Source: Cellvibrio polysaccharolyticus (lineage in GTDB: Bacteria; Pseudomonadota; Gammaproteobacteria; Pseudomonadales; Cellvibrionaceae). From it: a stretch of DNA of 64,000 nt. Location: NCBI RefSeq assembly GCF_015182315.1, contig NZ_PRDL01000001.1, forward strand, positions 3,804,501 to 3,868,500, read 5' to 3'. Shown piece after piece: positions 44,088 through 52,983 of this stretch. The position numbers and the translations under genes are program-made. Below the pieces are notes generated by a model. It was not told where the DNA came from and made no database searches. It saw nothing but the letters and a program-made list of their open reading frames with translations. Positions within the stretch are counted from its first letter, which is position 1. Each line of letters starts with the position of its first letter.

Positions 44088-46212
44088 ATGAAAGCTGTAT
44101 TGCAAGCAGAAAATCAGGAGTGTGGGCTAGCTTGCCTAGTAATGATCGCTGGATTTCACGGTTTACATCTTGACTTAATGAGCCTTCGTCGACGCTTTTC
44201 TATTTCAATGAAAGGCACAACACTTGCTCAACTATCTCATTACTCACAACTTCTTAACTTTTCATGCCGCCCTCTGAGATTAGAACTCGATGAGCTGAGC
44301 AAGTTACGACTACCATGTATTTTACATTGGAATATGAATCATTTTGTGGTTCTTGAAAAAGTTCAGGGAAACCAGCTATATGTGCTCGACCCAGCCATAG
44401 GACGCAGAAAGTTATCAACGACAGAAGCATCGAATCACTTTACTGGTGTAGCATTAGAGTTGACACCAAATGCCACTTTTGAACCGGCGCAACAGAAGAC
44501 AAGAATACGGCTGCGTGATCTGATCGGGAGGGCAGTGGGATTAAAACGAGCCTTGGCCAACATCTTCGCACTGGCTCTGGCATTAGAGGTTGTAGCTTTG
44601 TTAACTCCTCAAATAACACAATGGATAGTGGATGGTGCATTAGTTTCAGCAGATCGTGACCTTCTACTGATTGTGGTAGTTGGAGGATGCTTGCTGATTC
44701 TAATTGAATTTATTATTCGCATGGCACGAGGATGGATGGGCTTACGACTAAATCAACAGCTGGCATTACAGTGGTCAGGCAACTTGTTTTCTCACCTTCT
44801 TAAGCTTCCTTTAACTTTTTTCGAAAAACGTCAACTTGGCGACATTAGCGCTCGCTTTCAGTCTCTTGCTGCAATACGGAATGTTTTAACTAATGGTGCA
44901 ATTATGATTGTACTGGATGGATTAGTAACATTTATTACACTAGGCATGATGATGCTCTACAGTTACGCTTTGACTGGTGTCGTATTAACAGCACTATTTT
45001 TATATGCCCTTCTTCGAGTGGCATTTTACCAGCCACTGCGCAGCGCTTCTGAAGAGCGAATTGTACTGGCAGCAAAGGAGAACTCTTACTTTTTGGAGTC
45101 CATACGAGCTGCGCAACCGCTAAAATTGTTTAATATAGCTCCATTACGATTAACAACTTGGCAGAATTTAAGCAGATGTTCAAAACCGAGATGTGACTAC
45201 ACAGAAGTTACTATTGGCTTTTGCTAGCTTCAATACATTAATCTTCGGATTGGAAGGTATGTTTTTGCTTTATATCGGCGGACTAGCTGTACTAAATCGA
45301 GAACTATCACTTGGTATGCTATTGGCATTCCTTGCCTATAAAAGCCAATTCACAGGACGTGCTAGCAAGTTAATTGACCTGGGAATAGAAATACGCATGC
45401 TTTCATTACATGCTGAGCGCCTTGCAGACATTGCACTGGAGCAGCCGGAGCAAGACAGCATAATAGAAACCGACCTTTCTCGAATCGAGCCAAAAATTGA
45501 ACTTCGTAATGTATCTTTTCGGTATGCGGAAGGAGAACCATGGATATTACACAATCTTTCTTTAACCATAAACGCGGGAGATTCTCTCGCTATTATTGGT
45601 CGATCAGGATGCGGAAAAAGCACACTATTTAAATTGCTTCTAGGACTTCTGACCCCAACTGAAGGTGACATTCTGATTGGAGATATCTCGATTCGGCAGC
45701 TAGGACCACAAGCAGTTCGAAATATGGTTGCTGCTGTCATGCAGGAAGATCAGCTACTCGCAGGCTCACTAGCTGAAAATATTGCAAGTTTCTCCCCACA
45801 AGCAAGCCAGGACGGCGTAGAAGAAGCTGCTAACCTGGCACACATTCATAAAGCAATTATCAATATGCCAATGGGTTATCAAACCCTGGTTTCCGAGCTT
45901 GGCAACGGATTATCGGGAGGGCAAAAACAGAGAGTCTTATTAGCGCGTGCACTATATAAGAAACCACGCATTCTCGCCCTGGATGAAGCTACCAGTCATT
46001 TAGATCTGCATAGCGAGCAACATATCGTACAAGCCTTACACCAGATGCCCGTAACTCGCATCACGATTGCCCATCGCAGAGAAACTATTGCTTTTGCCAG
46101 TCGGCTGGTTAATTTGGATAAAGGAAAAATCATAGAAGATATATATATCAGTGATATGGCTACATCTCCTTCCACCAAATCTATTACTGAAAGAACTCTC
46201 GCCCAATCATGA
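44088..46212 (+). pseudogene. C39-peptidase ABC exporter (CvaB-like), frame broken in the middle
   Basis: A microcin exporter/leader peptidase of about 708 codons if continuous. The first part (44088-45227) carries the C39 protease: QAENQECGLACL with the catalytic Cys, HWNMNHFVVLEK with His, LDPAIGRR with Asp. The membrane domain follows. After WQNL at about 45170 the frame shifts: the continuation ADVQNRDVTTQKLLLAF is in the next frame and leads to the ATPase, with Walker A IIGRSGCGKSTL, signature LSGGQKQR and Walker B LALDEATSHLD, ending at 46212. One extra base or two missing bases at 45168-45172 would explain it. Confidence 0.85.
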
Positions 46213-46245
46213 ATATGAGGAATAAATCGAGCTAAATACAACCTA

Positions 46246-47640
46246 TCAATACTGATCCTGCTGGAAATACTCAGGTGCGAGGTTATCGAAGCGGGTGTAT
46301 TTGCCGATAAAGGCGGCGCGGCAGGTACCGATTTCGCCGTTACGCTGTTTGCCGATAATCAGTTCGGCGATGCCTTTTTCGGCGCTGTCTTCGTTGTAGT
46401 ATTCATCGCGGTAAATAAATAGGATCACATCGGCGTCCTGCTCGATCGCACCGGATTCCCGCAGGTCAGAGTTCATCGGACGTTTGTTGGGGCGCTGTTC
46501 CACACCACGGTTTAACTGCGAGAGCGCGATCATCGGGCATTCGAATTCTTTGGCGATACCTTTCAGCGAGCGGGAAATTTCAGAAATTTCCTGGGTACGC
46601 CCTTCACCACCACCCGCCACCGTCATCAGCTGCAGGTAGTCGACCATGATCATGCCAGGGTTGCCGTGTTCACGGGCAATACGGCGAACGCGGGCGCGCA
46701 TCTCCTGCGGGTTCAAACCACCGGTGTCATCAATAAACAGCAGCTTGTCTTTCATCTTGGCTACCGCAGAAGAGAGTTTTGGCCAATCTTCTTCGGTGAG
46801 CTTGCCGTTACGCATCTTGCCCTGGTCAATACGGCCGATAGAGGACATCATCCGCATCACCAGCGCCGCCGAGGGCATTTCCATACTGAATACCAGCACC
46901 GGCTTGGGCTGGCTGAACAGCGCGCCTTCCACGAAGTTCAGCGCCAGCGCGGTTTTACCCATGGAAGGACGCGCCGCCAGAATAATCAGTTCGCCTGGCT
47001 GCCAGCCCGAGGTGCGCTGGTCGAGGTCATTGATGCCGGTAGGAATACCGGTGATATCGCTACCGGAGCGAAACAGCTCGTCAATACGCTGCACGGTTTG
47101 TTTGAGCAGGTCGTTAACACCGACCAGACCACCTTCTTTGGGGCGATCTTCGGCAATTTCGGCAACCCGCTTTTCTGCCATTTGCAGCAGGTCATCGGAA
47201 TCCAGACCGGACGGATTAAACCCCGACTTGCTGATTTCCTGCGCGGCGAGAATCAGCTGGCGCAGCGTGGAGCGCTCACGCACGATACGCGCGTAAGCCA
47301 CAATGTTGGCAGAGCTGGGGGTATTGGCGGCCATTTCTGCCAGATAGGCAAGGCCACCGGCATTTTCCAGCTCGTTATGTCGATCCAGTTCTTCGGAAAG
47401 GGTGATCACATCCAGCGGCTGGCTGGCTTCCTGCAAGCCCAGCATCATGCGGAAGATCAACTGGTGGTCGCCGCGGAAAAAGTCCGATTCGGAAACGATC
47501 TCAAGCACCGCATCGAGGCGCTTGTTGTCCAGCATCAGGCCACCCAGAACGGCCTGCTCAGCCTCAATGGAATGGGGCATGGCGGTATTGGCAGCGACAG
47601 AAGCTGTCGCGGATGAATAATCCATCGCACTTTCAGACAT
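46246..47640 (-). CDS. dnaB: Replicative DNA helicase DnaB
   Basis: Hexameric 5'-3' helicase of the replication fork, 464 residues. The N-terminal DnaG-binding domain (PHSIEAEQAVLGGLMLDNKR) and the RecA-like motor (ILAARPSMGKTALALNFVE; IMVDYLQLM; LSQLNRGVEQRPNKRPMNSDLRESG) are clear. No intein is seen. It is the last gene of rpsF-rpsR-rplI-dnaB, separated from rplI by a strong terminator, so it may also have its own promoter. Confidence 0.97.
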   Translation of the reverse strand: MSESAMDYSSATASVAANTAMPHSIEAEQAVLGGLMLDNKRLDAVLEIVSESDFFRGDHQLIFRMMLGLQEASQPLDVITLSEELDRHNELENAGGLAYLAEMAANTPSSANIVAYARIVRERSTLRQLILAAQEISKSGFNPSGLDSDDLLQMAEKRVAEIAEDRPKEGGLVGVNDLLKQTVQRIDELFRSGSDITGIPTGINDLDQRTSGWQPGELIILAARPSMGKTALALNFVEGALFSQPKPVLVFSMEMPSAALVMRMMSSIGRIDQGKMRNGKLTEEDWPKLSSAVAKMKDKLLFIDDTGGLNPQEMRARVRRIAREHGNPGMIMVDYLQLMTVAGGGEGRTQEISEISRSLKGIAKEFECPMIALSQLNRGVEQRPNKRPMNSDLRESGAIEQDADVILFIYRDEYYNEDSAEKGIAELIIGKQRNGEIGTCRAAFIGKYTRFDNLAPEYFQQDQY

Positions 47641-47670
47641 AAAACCGGAATATTCCTTGAATCAGCGGGC

Positions 47671-47726
47671 AAAAAAAATCGGGCACTATGATCAACCCCG
47701 AGGGGTCAACGATAGTGCCCGATTTT
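47671..47726. terminator. Strong terminator between rplI and dnaB
   Basis: ATCGGGCACTAT pairs with ATAGTGCCCGAT, extended by an inner GTTGACCCC / GGGGTTGAT-like stem. It is flanked by an A-run and T-run; on the minus strand it ends in TTTTTTTT. Confidence 0.85.
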
Positions 47727-47769
47727 CGTTCGCTTGTCAGCCGCAGGTGCGACTGCCAGGCGCATTCAA

Positions 47770-48216
47770 TTACTCGGCAACAACAACCAGCTTGATAGTC
47801 TGGGTTACTTCAGAGTGCAATTGAACGTCGATGTCGAACTCACCGGTTTCACGCAGAGCACCTTCCGGCAGACGTACTTCTGCCTTGGTTACTTCTACGC
47901 CAGCAGCAGTGATAGCGTCAGCGATGTCGCGAGTACCGATAGAACCGAACAGACGGCCTTCGTCGCCAGCGTTGGCAGCGATGGTTACAGTCAGTTCAGC
48001 CAGTTTGGCAGCGCGGCTCTCAGCTTCTGCTTTCTTGCCAGCAGCGGCAGCTTCCAGCGTAGCGCGACGCGCTTCGAAGTCAGCGATGTTTTTCTCGTTG
48101 GCAGCAACTGCTTTGCCTTGCGGCAACAGGAAGTTACGACCATAACCGGATTTAACGGTAACTTTGTCACCGATATTACCCAATTTACCTACTTTATCGA
48201 GCAGAATAACTTCCAT
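47770..48216 (-). CDS. rplI: 50S ribosomal protein L9
   Basis: A 148-residue 23S rRNA-binding protein of the large subunit. MEVILLDKVGKLGNIGDKV and VKSGYGRNFLLPQGKAV are the L9 signature at the N-terminus. A long connecting helix and the C-terminal domain (LFGSIGTRDIADAI) follow. Follows rpsR after 67 bases. Confidence 0.97.
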   Translation of the reverse strand: MEVILLDKVGKLGNIGDKVTVKSGYGRNFLLPQGKAVAANEKNIADFEARRATLEAAAAGKKAEAESRAAKLAELTVTIAANAGDEGRLFGSIGTRDIADAITAAGVEVTKAEVRLPEGALRETGEFDIDVQLHSEVTQTIKLVVVAE

Positions 48217-48283
48217 CTCGTTGACCCTCTCTATGTTCGTTTATCCAGGTCGTACCTGCCGTGGCAGGTCACCCACGCCAGAA

Positions 48284-48511
48284 TTACTCGTGGCTGTCAG
48301 TGTAAGGAATCAAAGCCAGGTAGCGGGCGCGCTTGATAGCAGTAGCCAGCTGACGCTGATATTTGGCTTTGGTGCCGGTAATACGACTTGGAACAATTTT
48401 GCCGGTTTCAGTGATGTAGGCTTTCAGCGTTTCAACATCTTTATAATCGATGCGCTTGGTGCCTTCAGCGGTAAAACGGCAGAACTTGCGACGACGGAAA
48501 AAACGTGCCAT
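48284..48511 (-). CDS. rpsR: 30S ribosomal protein S18
   Basis: A 75-residue basic protein that binds with S6 to the platform of the 30S subunit. FFRRRKFCRFTAEGTKRIDYKD and the C-terminal KYQRQLATAIKRARYLALIP are conserved. Starts three bases after the rpsF stop. Confidence 0.97.
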   Translation of the reverse strand: MARFFRRRKFCRFTAEGTKRIDYKDVETLKAYITETGKIVPSRITGTKAKYQRQLATAIKRARYLALIPYTDSHE

Positions 48512-48514
48512 TGG

Positions 48515-48955
48515 TTATACCCCCTGCTCTTCTTCAATTTCATCCGCATCGGAATCAGCTTCGTCTTCATCAGACCCTTCAGCATCATCACGACGATCAG
48601 AACGCTGTGGACGCGCTTTGCGCTCACGGCCTTCTTTGTCAGCTTTGAGGATGAATGATTCTTCAGTGATGGCTTCGTCTTCACGAATAACCAGACTGCG
48701 CAGAACGGCATCGTTATAGCGGAAATTGGTGGTCAACTCTTCCAGAACAGCTTCGCTACATTCGATGTTCATCAGAATGTAATGCGCTTTGTGGATTTTG
48801 TTGATGGAGTAAGCCAGTTGGCGGCGGCCCCAGTCTTCCAGACGGTGAACATTACCACCGCTGTTTTTCACAGCTGAGGTATAACGCTCAACCATGCCTG
48901 AAACCTGCTCGCTCTGATCCGGGTGGACCATAAATACGATTTCGTAATGACGCAT
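48515..48955 (-). CDS. rpsF: 30S ribosomal protein S6
   Basis: A 146-residue S6 with the usual core (MRHYEIVFMVHPDQSEQV; HRLEDWGRRQLAYSINK) and an unusually long acidic C-terminal tail (about residues 118-146). Acidic tails in S6 are the site of glutamate addition by RimK in many gammaproteobacteria. AAGGAG precedes the ATG. First gene of the rpsF-rpsR-rplI unit. Confidence 0.97.
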   Translation of the reverse strand: MRHYEIVFMVHPDQSEQVSGMVERYTSAVKNSGGNVHRLEDWGRRQLAYSINKIHKAHYILMNIECSEAVLEELTTNFRYNDAVLRSLVIREDEAITEESFILKADKEGRERKARPQRSDRRDDAEGSDEDEADSDADEIEEEQGV

Positions 48956-49042
48956 AATAGCTCCTTACGGGTGAAGCCTCCCGCGAACGTGCGGTGAGAC
49001 AAGGAGAGGCCCATTAAACCCCGGGCCAAGTGAGGGCGCGCC

Positions 49043-49071
49043 ATTCTAGAGAGATTGCCCCCGACTTGCAA
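49043..49071 (-). promoter_or_regulatory. Sigma-70 promoter of the rpsF operon
   Basis: On the minus strand TTGCAA and TAGAAT are separated by exactly 17 bases, about 90 bases before the rpsF start. No other candidate in this stretch is as good. Confidence 0.75.
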
Positions 49072-49255
49072 GGACAAAAATTGTGCAGCAGCGCTGCCGG
49101 AAGCCCGGAAAATCGCCCTGGCACACAGGCCTTTTGCCACCTCCGCCACAATCAACCACCCCTGCTGCACGGGTGCTGCAGCGGTTATCTACACTCATAA
49201 GTGCGATATGTACGACAGACCATTAACCATGCACCGGCGCAAGCAGGAGGACAGG

Positions 49256-49636
49256 ATGGCTCGCGGCAGTAAAAGCAAATACTCTGAAAAACAAAAACGC
49301 AAAGCCGAACAGATTGAAGAGGGCTATATCGAGCAAGGCAAAGCGCCGGATGAAGCCGCCGCGATTGCCTGGGCTACGGTGAACAAACAATCCGGTGGCG
49401 GTAATAAACCCGGCGGTAGCGGGCGGGATAAAAGCGCCGAAGAAAAAGCCTCGTCACGCCGCTCTTCCGCCCGCCGCGCAGCAGCCACCCGACAGGGCAT
49501 TCCCCGCCGCGATTCACTGGGCAGTGAAACCAAAGTAGAACTGCTAAAGCTTGCCCGCGCCAACGCCATCAAAGGCCGCTCCACCATGAATAAGAATCAA
49601 CTGGTAGAGGCACTGCGGCGCGCGGCTATTGAGTAA
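49256..49636 (+). CDS. Small basic protein of unknown function
   Basis: A 126-residue hydrophilic, Lys/Arg/Ser-rich protein. Its start fits well: AGGAGG five bases before the ATG at 49256. The N-terminal block KYSEKQKRKAEQIEEGYIEQG followed by AIAWATVNKQSGGG is found in small proteins often labelled plasmid-stabilisation-like without firm function. The C-terminal block KVELLKLARANAIKGRSTMN resembles a Rho N-terminal/SAP-like nucleic-acid-binding helix pair. It could bind DNA; not certain. Confidence 0.6.
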   Translation: MARGSKSKYSEKQKRKAEQIEEGYIEQGKAPDEAAAIAWATVNKQSGGGNKPGGSGRDKSAEEKASSRRSSARRAAATRQGIPRRDSLGSETKVELLKLARANAIKGRSTMNKNQLVEALRRAAIE

Positions 49637-49645
49637 TTGCCCTCA

Positions 49646-50383
49646 CTATAAAAAAGTCATCCGGCGAATCAAACCGTCTTCAAGGGTATATATCACCGTA
49701 GAGCGGTCGGTAAATGCCTGACCATTAACCTGAAACTTCACTTCAACCTCGTCAATCACGTGGTTACCGCTAATAATCCGGGTAATAACGCGTTCATGGG
49801 GCGCCTTTTTGAAGGTTTCGGCAAAGGATTTTCCCAGCGCTGACACACCGCTTTTATCCAGACTATTGGGAAAGTTATACACCTCAACGTCCGGGTGGAA
49901 AAACGCTAAAAAAGCCTCCAGATCATGCGCATTGTAGGCAGCCAGATGGCCATCAATAATGTGGGCGGCTTTTGCGGCAGAGATCATTCCGGGAATTTCC
50001 AGCGGCTCGCGCCCCAGATAAAATTCATTGCGGTGGCTCCCCTGCCGGAACTCACCATGAATACGACCATCCATCAGACTGCCATCAAATACAGGATCAC
50101 CCGGGATTCCCGGCAGGCTGAAACGCACGCGGGCATCCTCAACCACGACATTCGCCAACGGATAACCGGTCAACCCCTGCTGCGGAATATCAATGCGCCC
50201 CATCCAGCTCCCGGCGCTTTGCTGCAACGCCACCTGAATATGCAAAGCTTGCTCCGGCAGCGTGATGGTGCCGTACCAATTGCCTGATACATCTTTTTGC
50301 CCCGGGGAATCGGGCGCGGCGACACAGCCGAAAAGCAACAACAGGGCGACTACCAAAAAACCTTTCTTTACTGCATCGGGCAT
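49646..50383 (-). CDS. Lipoprotein with C-terminal NTF2-like domain
   Basis: A 245-residue predicted outer-membrane or periplasmic lipoprotein. The N-terminus MDMPDAVKKGFLVVALLLLF ends in a lipobox ...LLFGC. A beta-rich segment of about 110 residues follows (VSGNWYGTITLPEQALHIQVAL). An NTF2/SnoaL-like domain ends the protein (DGHLAAYNAHDLEAFLAFFHPD; YTLEDGLIRRMTFL). The start is the ATG at 50383 with GAGG eight bases upstream. Function unknown. Confidence 0.75.
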   Translation of the reverse strand: MPDAVKKGFLVVALLLLFGCVAAPDSPGQKDVSGNWYGTITLPEQALHIQVALQQSAGSWMGRIDIPQQGLTGYPLANVVVEDARVRFSLPGIPGDPVFDGSLMDGRIHGEFRQGSHRNEFYLGREPLEIPGMISAAKAAHIIDGHLAAYNAHDLEAFLAFFHPDVEVYNFPNSLDKSGVSALGKSFAETFKKAPHERVITRIISGNHVIDEVEVKFQVNGQAFTDRSTVIYTLEDGLIRRMTFL

Positions 50384-50512
50384 ATCCATGACCTCTAATG
50401 TTTTTGTTTTGAGATACCTGCGGGCCGTAGCTGGCAGAGCAAATGTACAAATTAAACCTGTACGGATTCCAGATTGCCGATACCGCCTGACGGACACCAT
50501 GCAAGTTTGACG

Positions 50513-50615
50513 TCAGTACCTTTGTTCCAAAACTGTTAGTCAGGGGCGCCCGACGAGGGATGACTCGACAGAACTACAGGGATGCATGCATACGTTTTTG
50601 GAACAAAGGTCCTGA
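50513..50615. repeat. REP/BIME-like inverted-repeat element, copy 2
   Basis: Outer arms TCAGTACCTTTGTTCCAAAA and its near-exact reverse complement (19 of 20) flank a core with AGGGATGACTCG and GAACTACAGGGATGCATGCA. It is close in sequence to the copy at 62955 and shares the layout of the copy at 34327. Confidence 0.88.
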
Positions 50616-50826
50616 TGACAAACAGACAGAGTGGCAACTGCATAGCCCTGAAAAAGCAACGGATGTTGTAAACGACCTGAAATCCGAAACAGATTGGTTG
50701 GCTGATGTACAGACAGGGTTGGACGAGCAAATGTGGTTTTCGGGTTCACTGTCGGCAAATTTTTTCACACTCGGCCATTTGATCGTGCAAAGCGAGCTTG
50801 AAAAAAGCCGGGTTGGCGTCCATTAA

Positions 50827-50846
50827 TGATGATATGCATATCATCA
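50827..50846. promoter_or_regulatory. 20-base perfect palindrome upstream of the dioxygenase gene
   Basis: TGATGATATG and CATATCATCA form a perfect palindrome, followed by a second dyad ATCACC / GGTGAT just before the ribosome-binding site (CAGGAG). The start codon is 29 bases downstream, a fitting place for a repressor. Confidence 0.5.
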
Positions 50847-50874
50847 CCATTTACGGTGATGATCAGGAGTTTTT

Positions 50875-51696
50875 ATGTCTAACCGCCTTCCTCTTTATTT
50901 CATTCCCCACGGCGCTGGCCCCTGGCCGTTTATGGATTTATCCAGCGGCGTATTTGGCCCGCCGGATAATTGGCAAAAACTGGCCACTCATCTGAAAGAG
51001 ATTGGCGAAACCTTGCTGCCTGCGCCCAAAGCTATTCTGGTGGTGACCGCGCATTGGGAAGCCCCCGTGCCGACCGTGAGTAGCCATCCGTCGCCGGGCA
51101 TGCTGTATGACTATGGCGGCTTTCCGGCGCAAACCTATCAATTGAATTATCCGGCGCCCGGCTCCCCTGCGCTGGCGCAGCGGGTGCAAAGCTTGCTTGG
51201 CGAAGCGGGCATCGCCAACGCCGAAGACAAACAGCGCGGCTTTGATCACGGCACCTTTATCCCGCTGATGTTGATGTACCCGCAGGCGAATATTCCCGTG
51301 GTGCAATTATCATTACAACAACAGCAAGACCCGGGGCTGCACATTGCTATTGGCGAAGCCTTACAGCCGTTGCGTGATGAAGGGGTATTGATTATTGGCA
51401 GCGGCATGAGCGTACATAACATGTATGCCTTTCGCTCACCCGACCCGAGACACAAACAAAACGCCGAGCTGTTCGACGTCTGGTTGCAGGAAGCGCTGGC
51501 GCTACCCGAAGACGAGCGCAAGGCGCGGTTGAAACTGTGGCAAAAAGCACCGGGCGGTACCGCCTCTCATCAACCAACGCCGGAACACCTGACACCGCTG
51601 TTTGTGGTGGCCGGTGCAGCAGGCAACGACACTGCCAGACGCACGTTTGCCGAAGAGCTTATTGAACTGAAAGTGTCCGAGTACCGCTTTGGTTGA
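50875..51696 (+). CDS. LigB/DODA-type extradiol dioxygenase (YgiD-like)
   Basis: A 273-residue class III extradiol dioxygenase like E. coli YgiD and plant DOPA dioxygenases. The zinc/iron histidines are in YFIPHGAGPWPF, VTAHWEAPVP, RGFDHGTFIPLMLMYP and GSGMSVHNM. The native substrate is uncertain; YgiD acts on DOPA in vitro. AGGAG lies before the ATG. A strong palindrome just upstream suggests specific regulation. Confidence 0.9.
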   Translation: MSNRLPLYFIPHGAGPWPFMDLSSGVFGPPDNWQKLATHLKEIGETLLPAPKAILVVTAHWEAPVPTVSSHPSPGMLYDYGGFPAQTYQLNYPAPGSPALAQRVQSLLGEAGIANAEDKQRGFDHGTFIPLMLMYPQANIPVVQLSLQQQQDPGLHIAIGEALQPLRDEGVLIIGSGMSVHNMYAFRSPDPRHKQNAELFDVWLQEALALPEDERKARLKLWQKAPGGTASHQPTPEHLTPLFVVAGAAGNDTARRTFAEELIELKVSEYRFG

Positions 51697-51700
51697 TGAC

Positions 51701-51871
51701 TCAGGAAGATTCATCAACGCAGTGGCGGGCGTAGTCAGCGGCATCACCTTCTGACCAGCTCGCCTTGGGTTTCGCCGCTACTTTTTCACACCATTCGTTG
51801 CTGCCAATTTCTGCGCCGCACCCCGTCATCATCACCAAAGCCAATATCCATACTGCCGTTTTTATATGCAT
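51701..51871 (-). CDS. Small DUF3012-type lipoprotein
   Basis: A 56-residue lipoprotein. The signal peptide (MHIKTAVWILALVMMTGC) ends in a lipobox, and the mature part has the pattern EWCEKVAAKPKASWSEGDAADYARHC found in DUF3012 lipoproteins. GGAAGG lies six bases before the ATG at 51871. It is convergent with the dioxygenase gene, with four bases between stops. Function unknown. Confidence 0.75.
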   Translation of the reverse strand: MHIKTAVWILALVMMTGCGAEIGSNEWCEKVAAKPKASWSEGDAADYARHCVDESS

Positions 51872-51997
51872 AGCAAACCTTCCACTGATTGAATTGGTAA
51901 AAACAGTATTGGCAAGCCAGGCAGAAGACGCCAGTAATAATGGTGCTTTCAGGACACAAGACGTGGAAATAAGCAGGGAAGAAAAAAGCGGCGACAT

Positions 51998-52037
51998 AAA
52001 AAACGCGAACACATCAAACAGACGTGTTCGCGTTTTT
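51998..52037. terminator. Bidirectional terminator after rlmB
   Basis: AAAAAACGCGAACAC pairs with GTGTTCGCGTTTTT around an 11-base loop. It is 12 bases after the rlmB stop on the minus strand. Confidence 0.85.
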
Positions 52038-52048
52038 ACTAACTGGAA

Positions 52049-52795
52049 TTACAAACGGCGCTGGCGCACCGCTTCAAACAGACAAATACCGGTGGCAACA
52101 GAAACGTTCAGGCTGCTGACGGTTCCGGCCATGGGAATATTGATCAAATGATCGCAATGCTCCTGAGTGAGGCGGCGCAAGCCATCACCTTCTGCCCCCA
52201 TCAACACCCCGACCGGGCCGGTAAGTTTGGCATCGTACAGCGACATGTCGGCATCGCCCGCTGCACCGAATAACCAGATGCCGGCGTCCTTCAATTTTTG
52301 CAGGGTACGCGCCAGATTGGTTACCGGAATAAACGGCAGCACTTCAGCGGCACCACAGGCAACTTTGCGAGCAACCGGCGTCATGCCTGCCGATTTGTCT
52401 TTGGGTGCAATCACCGCGTGAACGCCAGCCGCCTCGGCGGAGCGCATACAGGCCCCGAGATTATGCGGATCGGTCACACCGTCCAGAATCAACAGGAAAG
52501 GAGGTTCCTGCAAACCGGCCAGCAGCTCGAAAAGAAAGGCTTCATCGTGCAACTTGTCGGGCGTACAGACCGCGATAACACCCTGGTGATTTTCATCATC
52601 GGCCATGGCATCCAGCTTGGCACGAGCAATGGCGGTGAAGTGGATGCCGTTACTTTCTGCAGCGTGCAATATTTTTTGCAAACGCTGATCCTGGCGCCCT
52701 TGCAGAATAAAAATTTCTTTTACACGCTGCGGCGCACTTTTTAACAAGGCCTGCACCGCGTGCAGACCGAAAATATGTTGGTGTTTCTTTGACAA
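52049..52795 (-). CDS. rlmB: 23S rRNA (guanosine-2251-2'-O)-methyltransferase
   Basis: A 248-residue SPOUT-family methyltransferase of the peptidyl-transferase region. FGLHAVQALLKSAPQRVKEI, the SAM-knot segments LDGVTDPHNLGACMRSAE, PVGVLMGAEGDGLRRL and IPMAGTVSSLNVSVATGICLFE are typical. The start is TTG at 52795, six bases after GAGG. It lies downstream of rnr, as in E. coli. Confidence 0.95.
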   Translation of the reverse strand: MSKKHQHIFGLHAVQALLKSAPQRVKEIFILQGRQDQRLQKILHAAESNGIHFTAIARAKLDAMADDENHQGVIAVCTPDKLHDEAFLFELLAGLQEPPFLLILDGVTDPHNLGACMRSAEAAGVHAVIAPKDKSAGMTPVARKVACGAAEVLPFIPVTNLARTLQKLKDAGIWLFGAAGDADMSLYDAKLTGPVGVLMGAEGDGLRRLTQEHCDHLINIPMAGTVSSLNVSVATGICLFEAVRQRRL

Positions 52796-52983
52796 AGGAT
52801 GCCTCTTTTTTCAACCGCTACCGTTTTAAACCGCTCTACCCACCCGAAGAGGTGTTGCCGGGAAATTACTGCTCGTCCGCAGCTACTTTTTCATGCGCGG
52901 TTAAACCGGAGCCAGCTTGCTCAGCCGGCTCCAGGAAACACACATGAGAAATAAAATAGCGCTCAACCATCATGACCCAATAA

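Larger units (their letters stand above)
50384..50874. other. Intergenic region with repeat element and operator-like palindrome
   Basis: 491 bases. The left part is the promoter side of the lipoprotein gene, the centre holds the REP-like element (50513-50615), and the right part the palindromes upstream of the dioxygenase gene. An open frame across 50560-50826 overlaps the repeat and has no supporting features, so it is not called. Confidence 0.55.

Noticed and set aside
46666..47616. Long plus-strand frame opposite dnaB
   Set aside because: Antisense shadow of dnaB with no domain signature.
50560..50826. 88-codon open frame before the dioxygenase gene
   Set aside because: It begins inside the repeat element and lacks a ribosome-binding site and coding-like composition.
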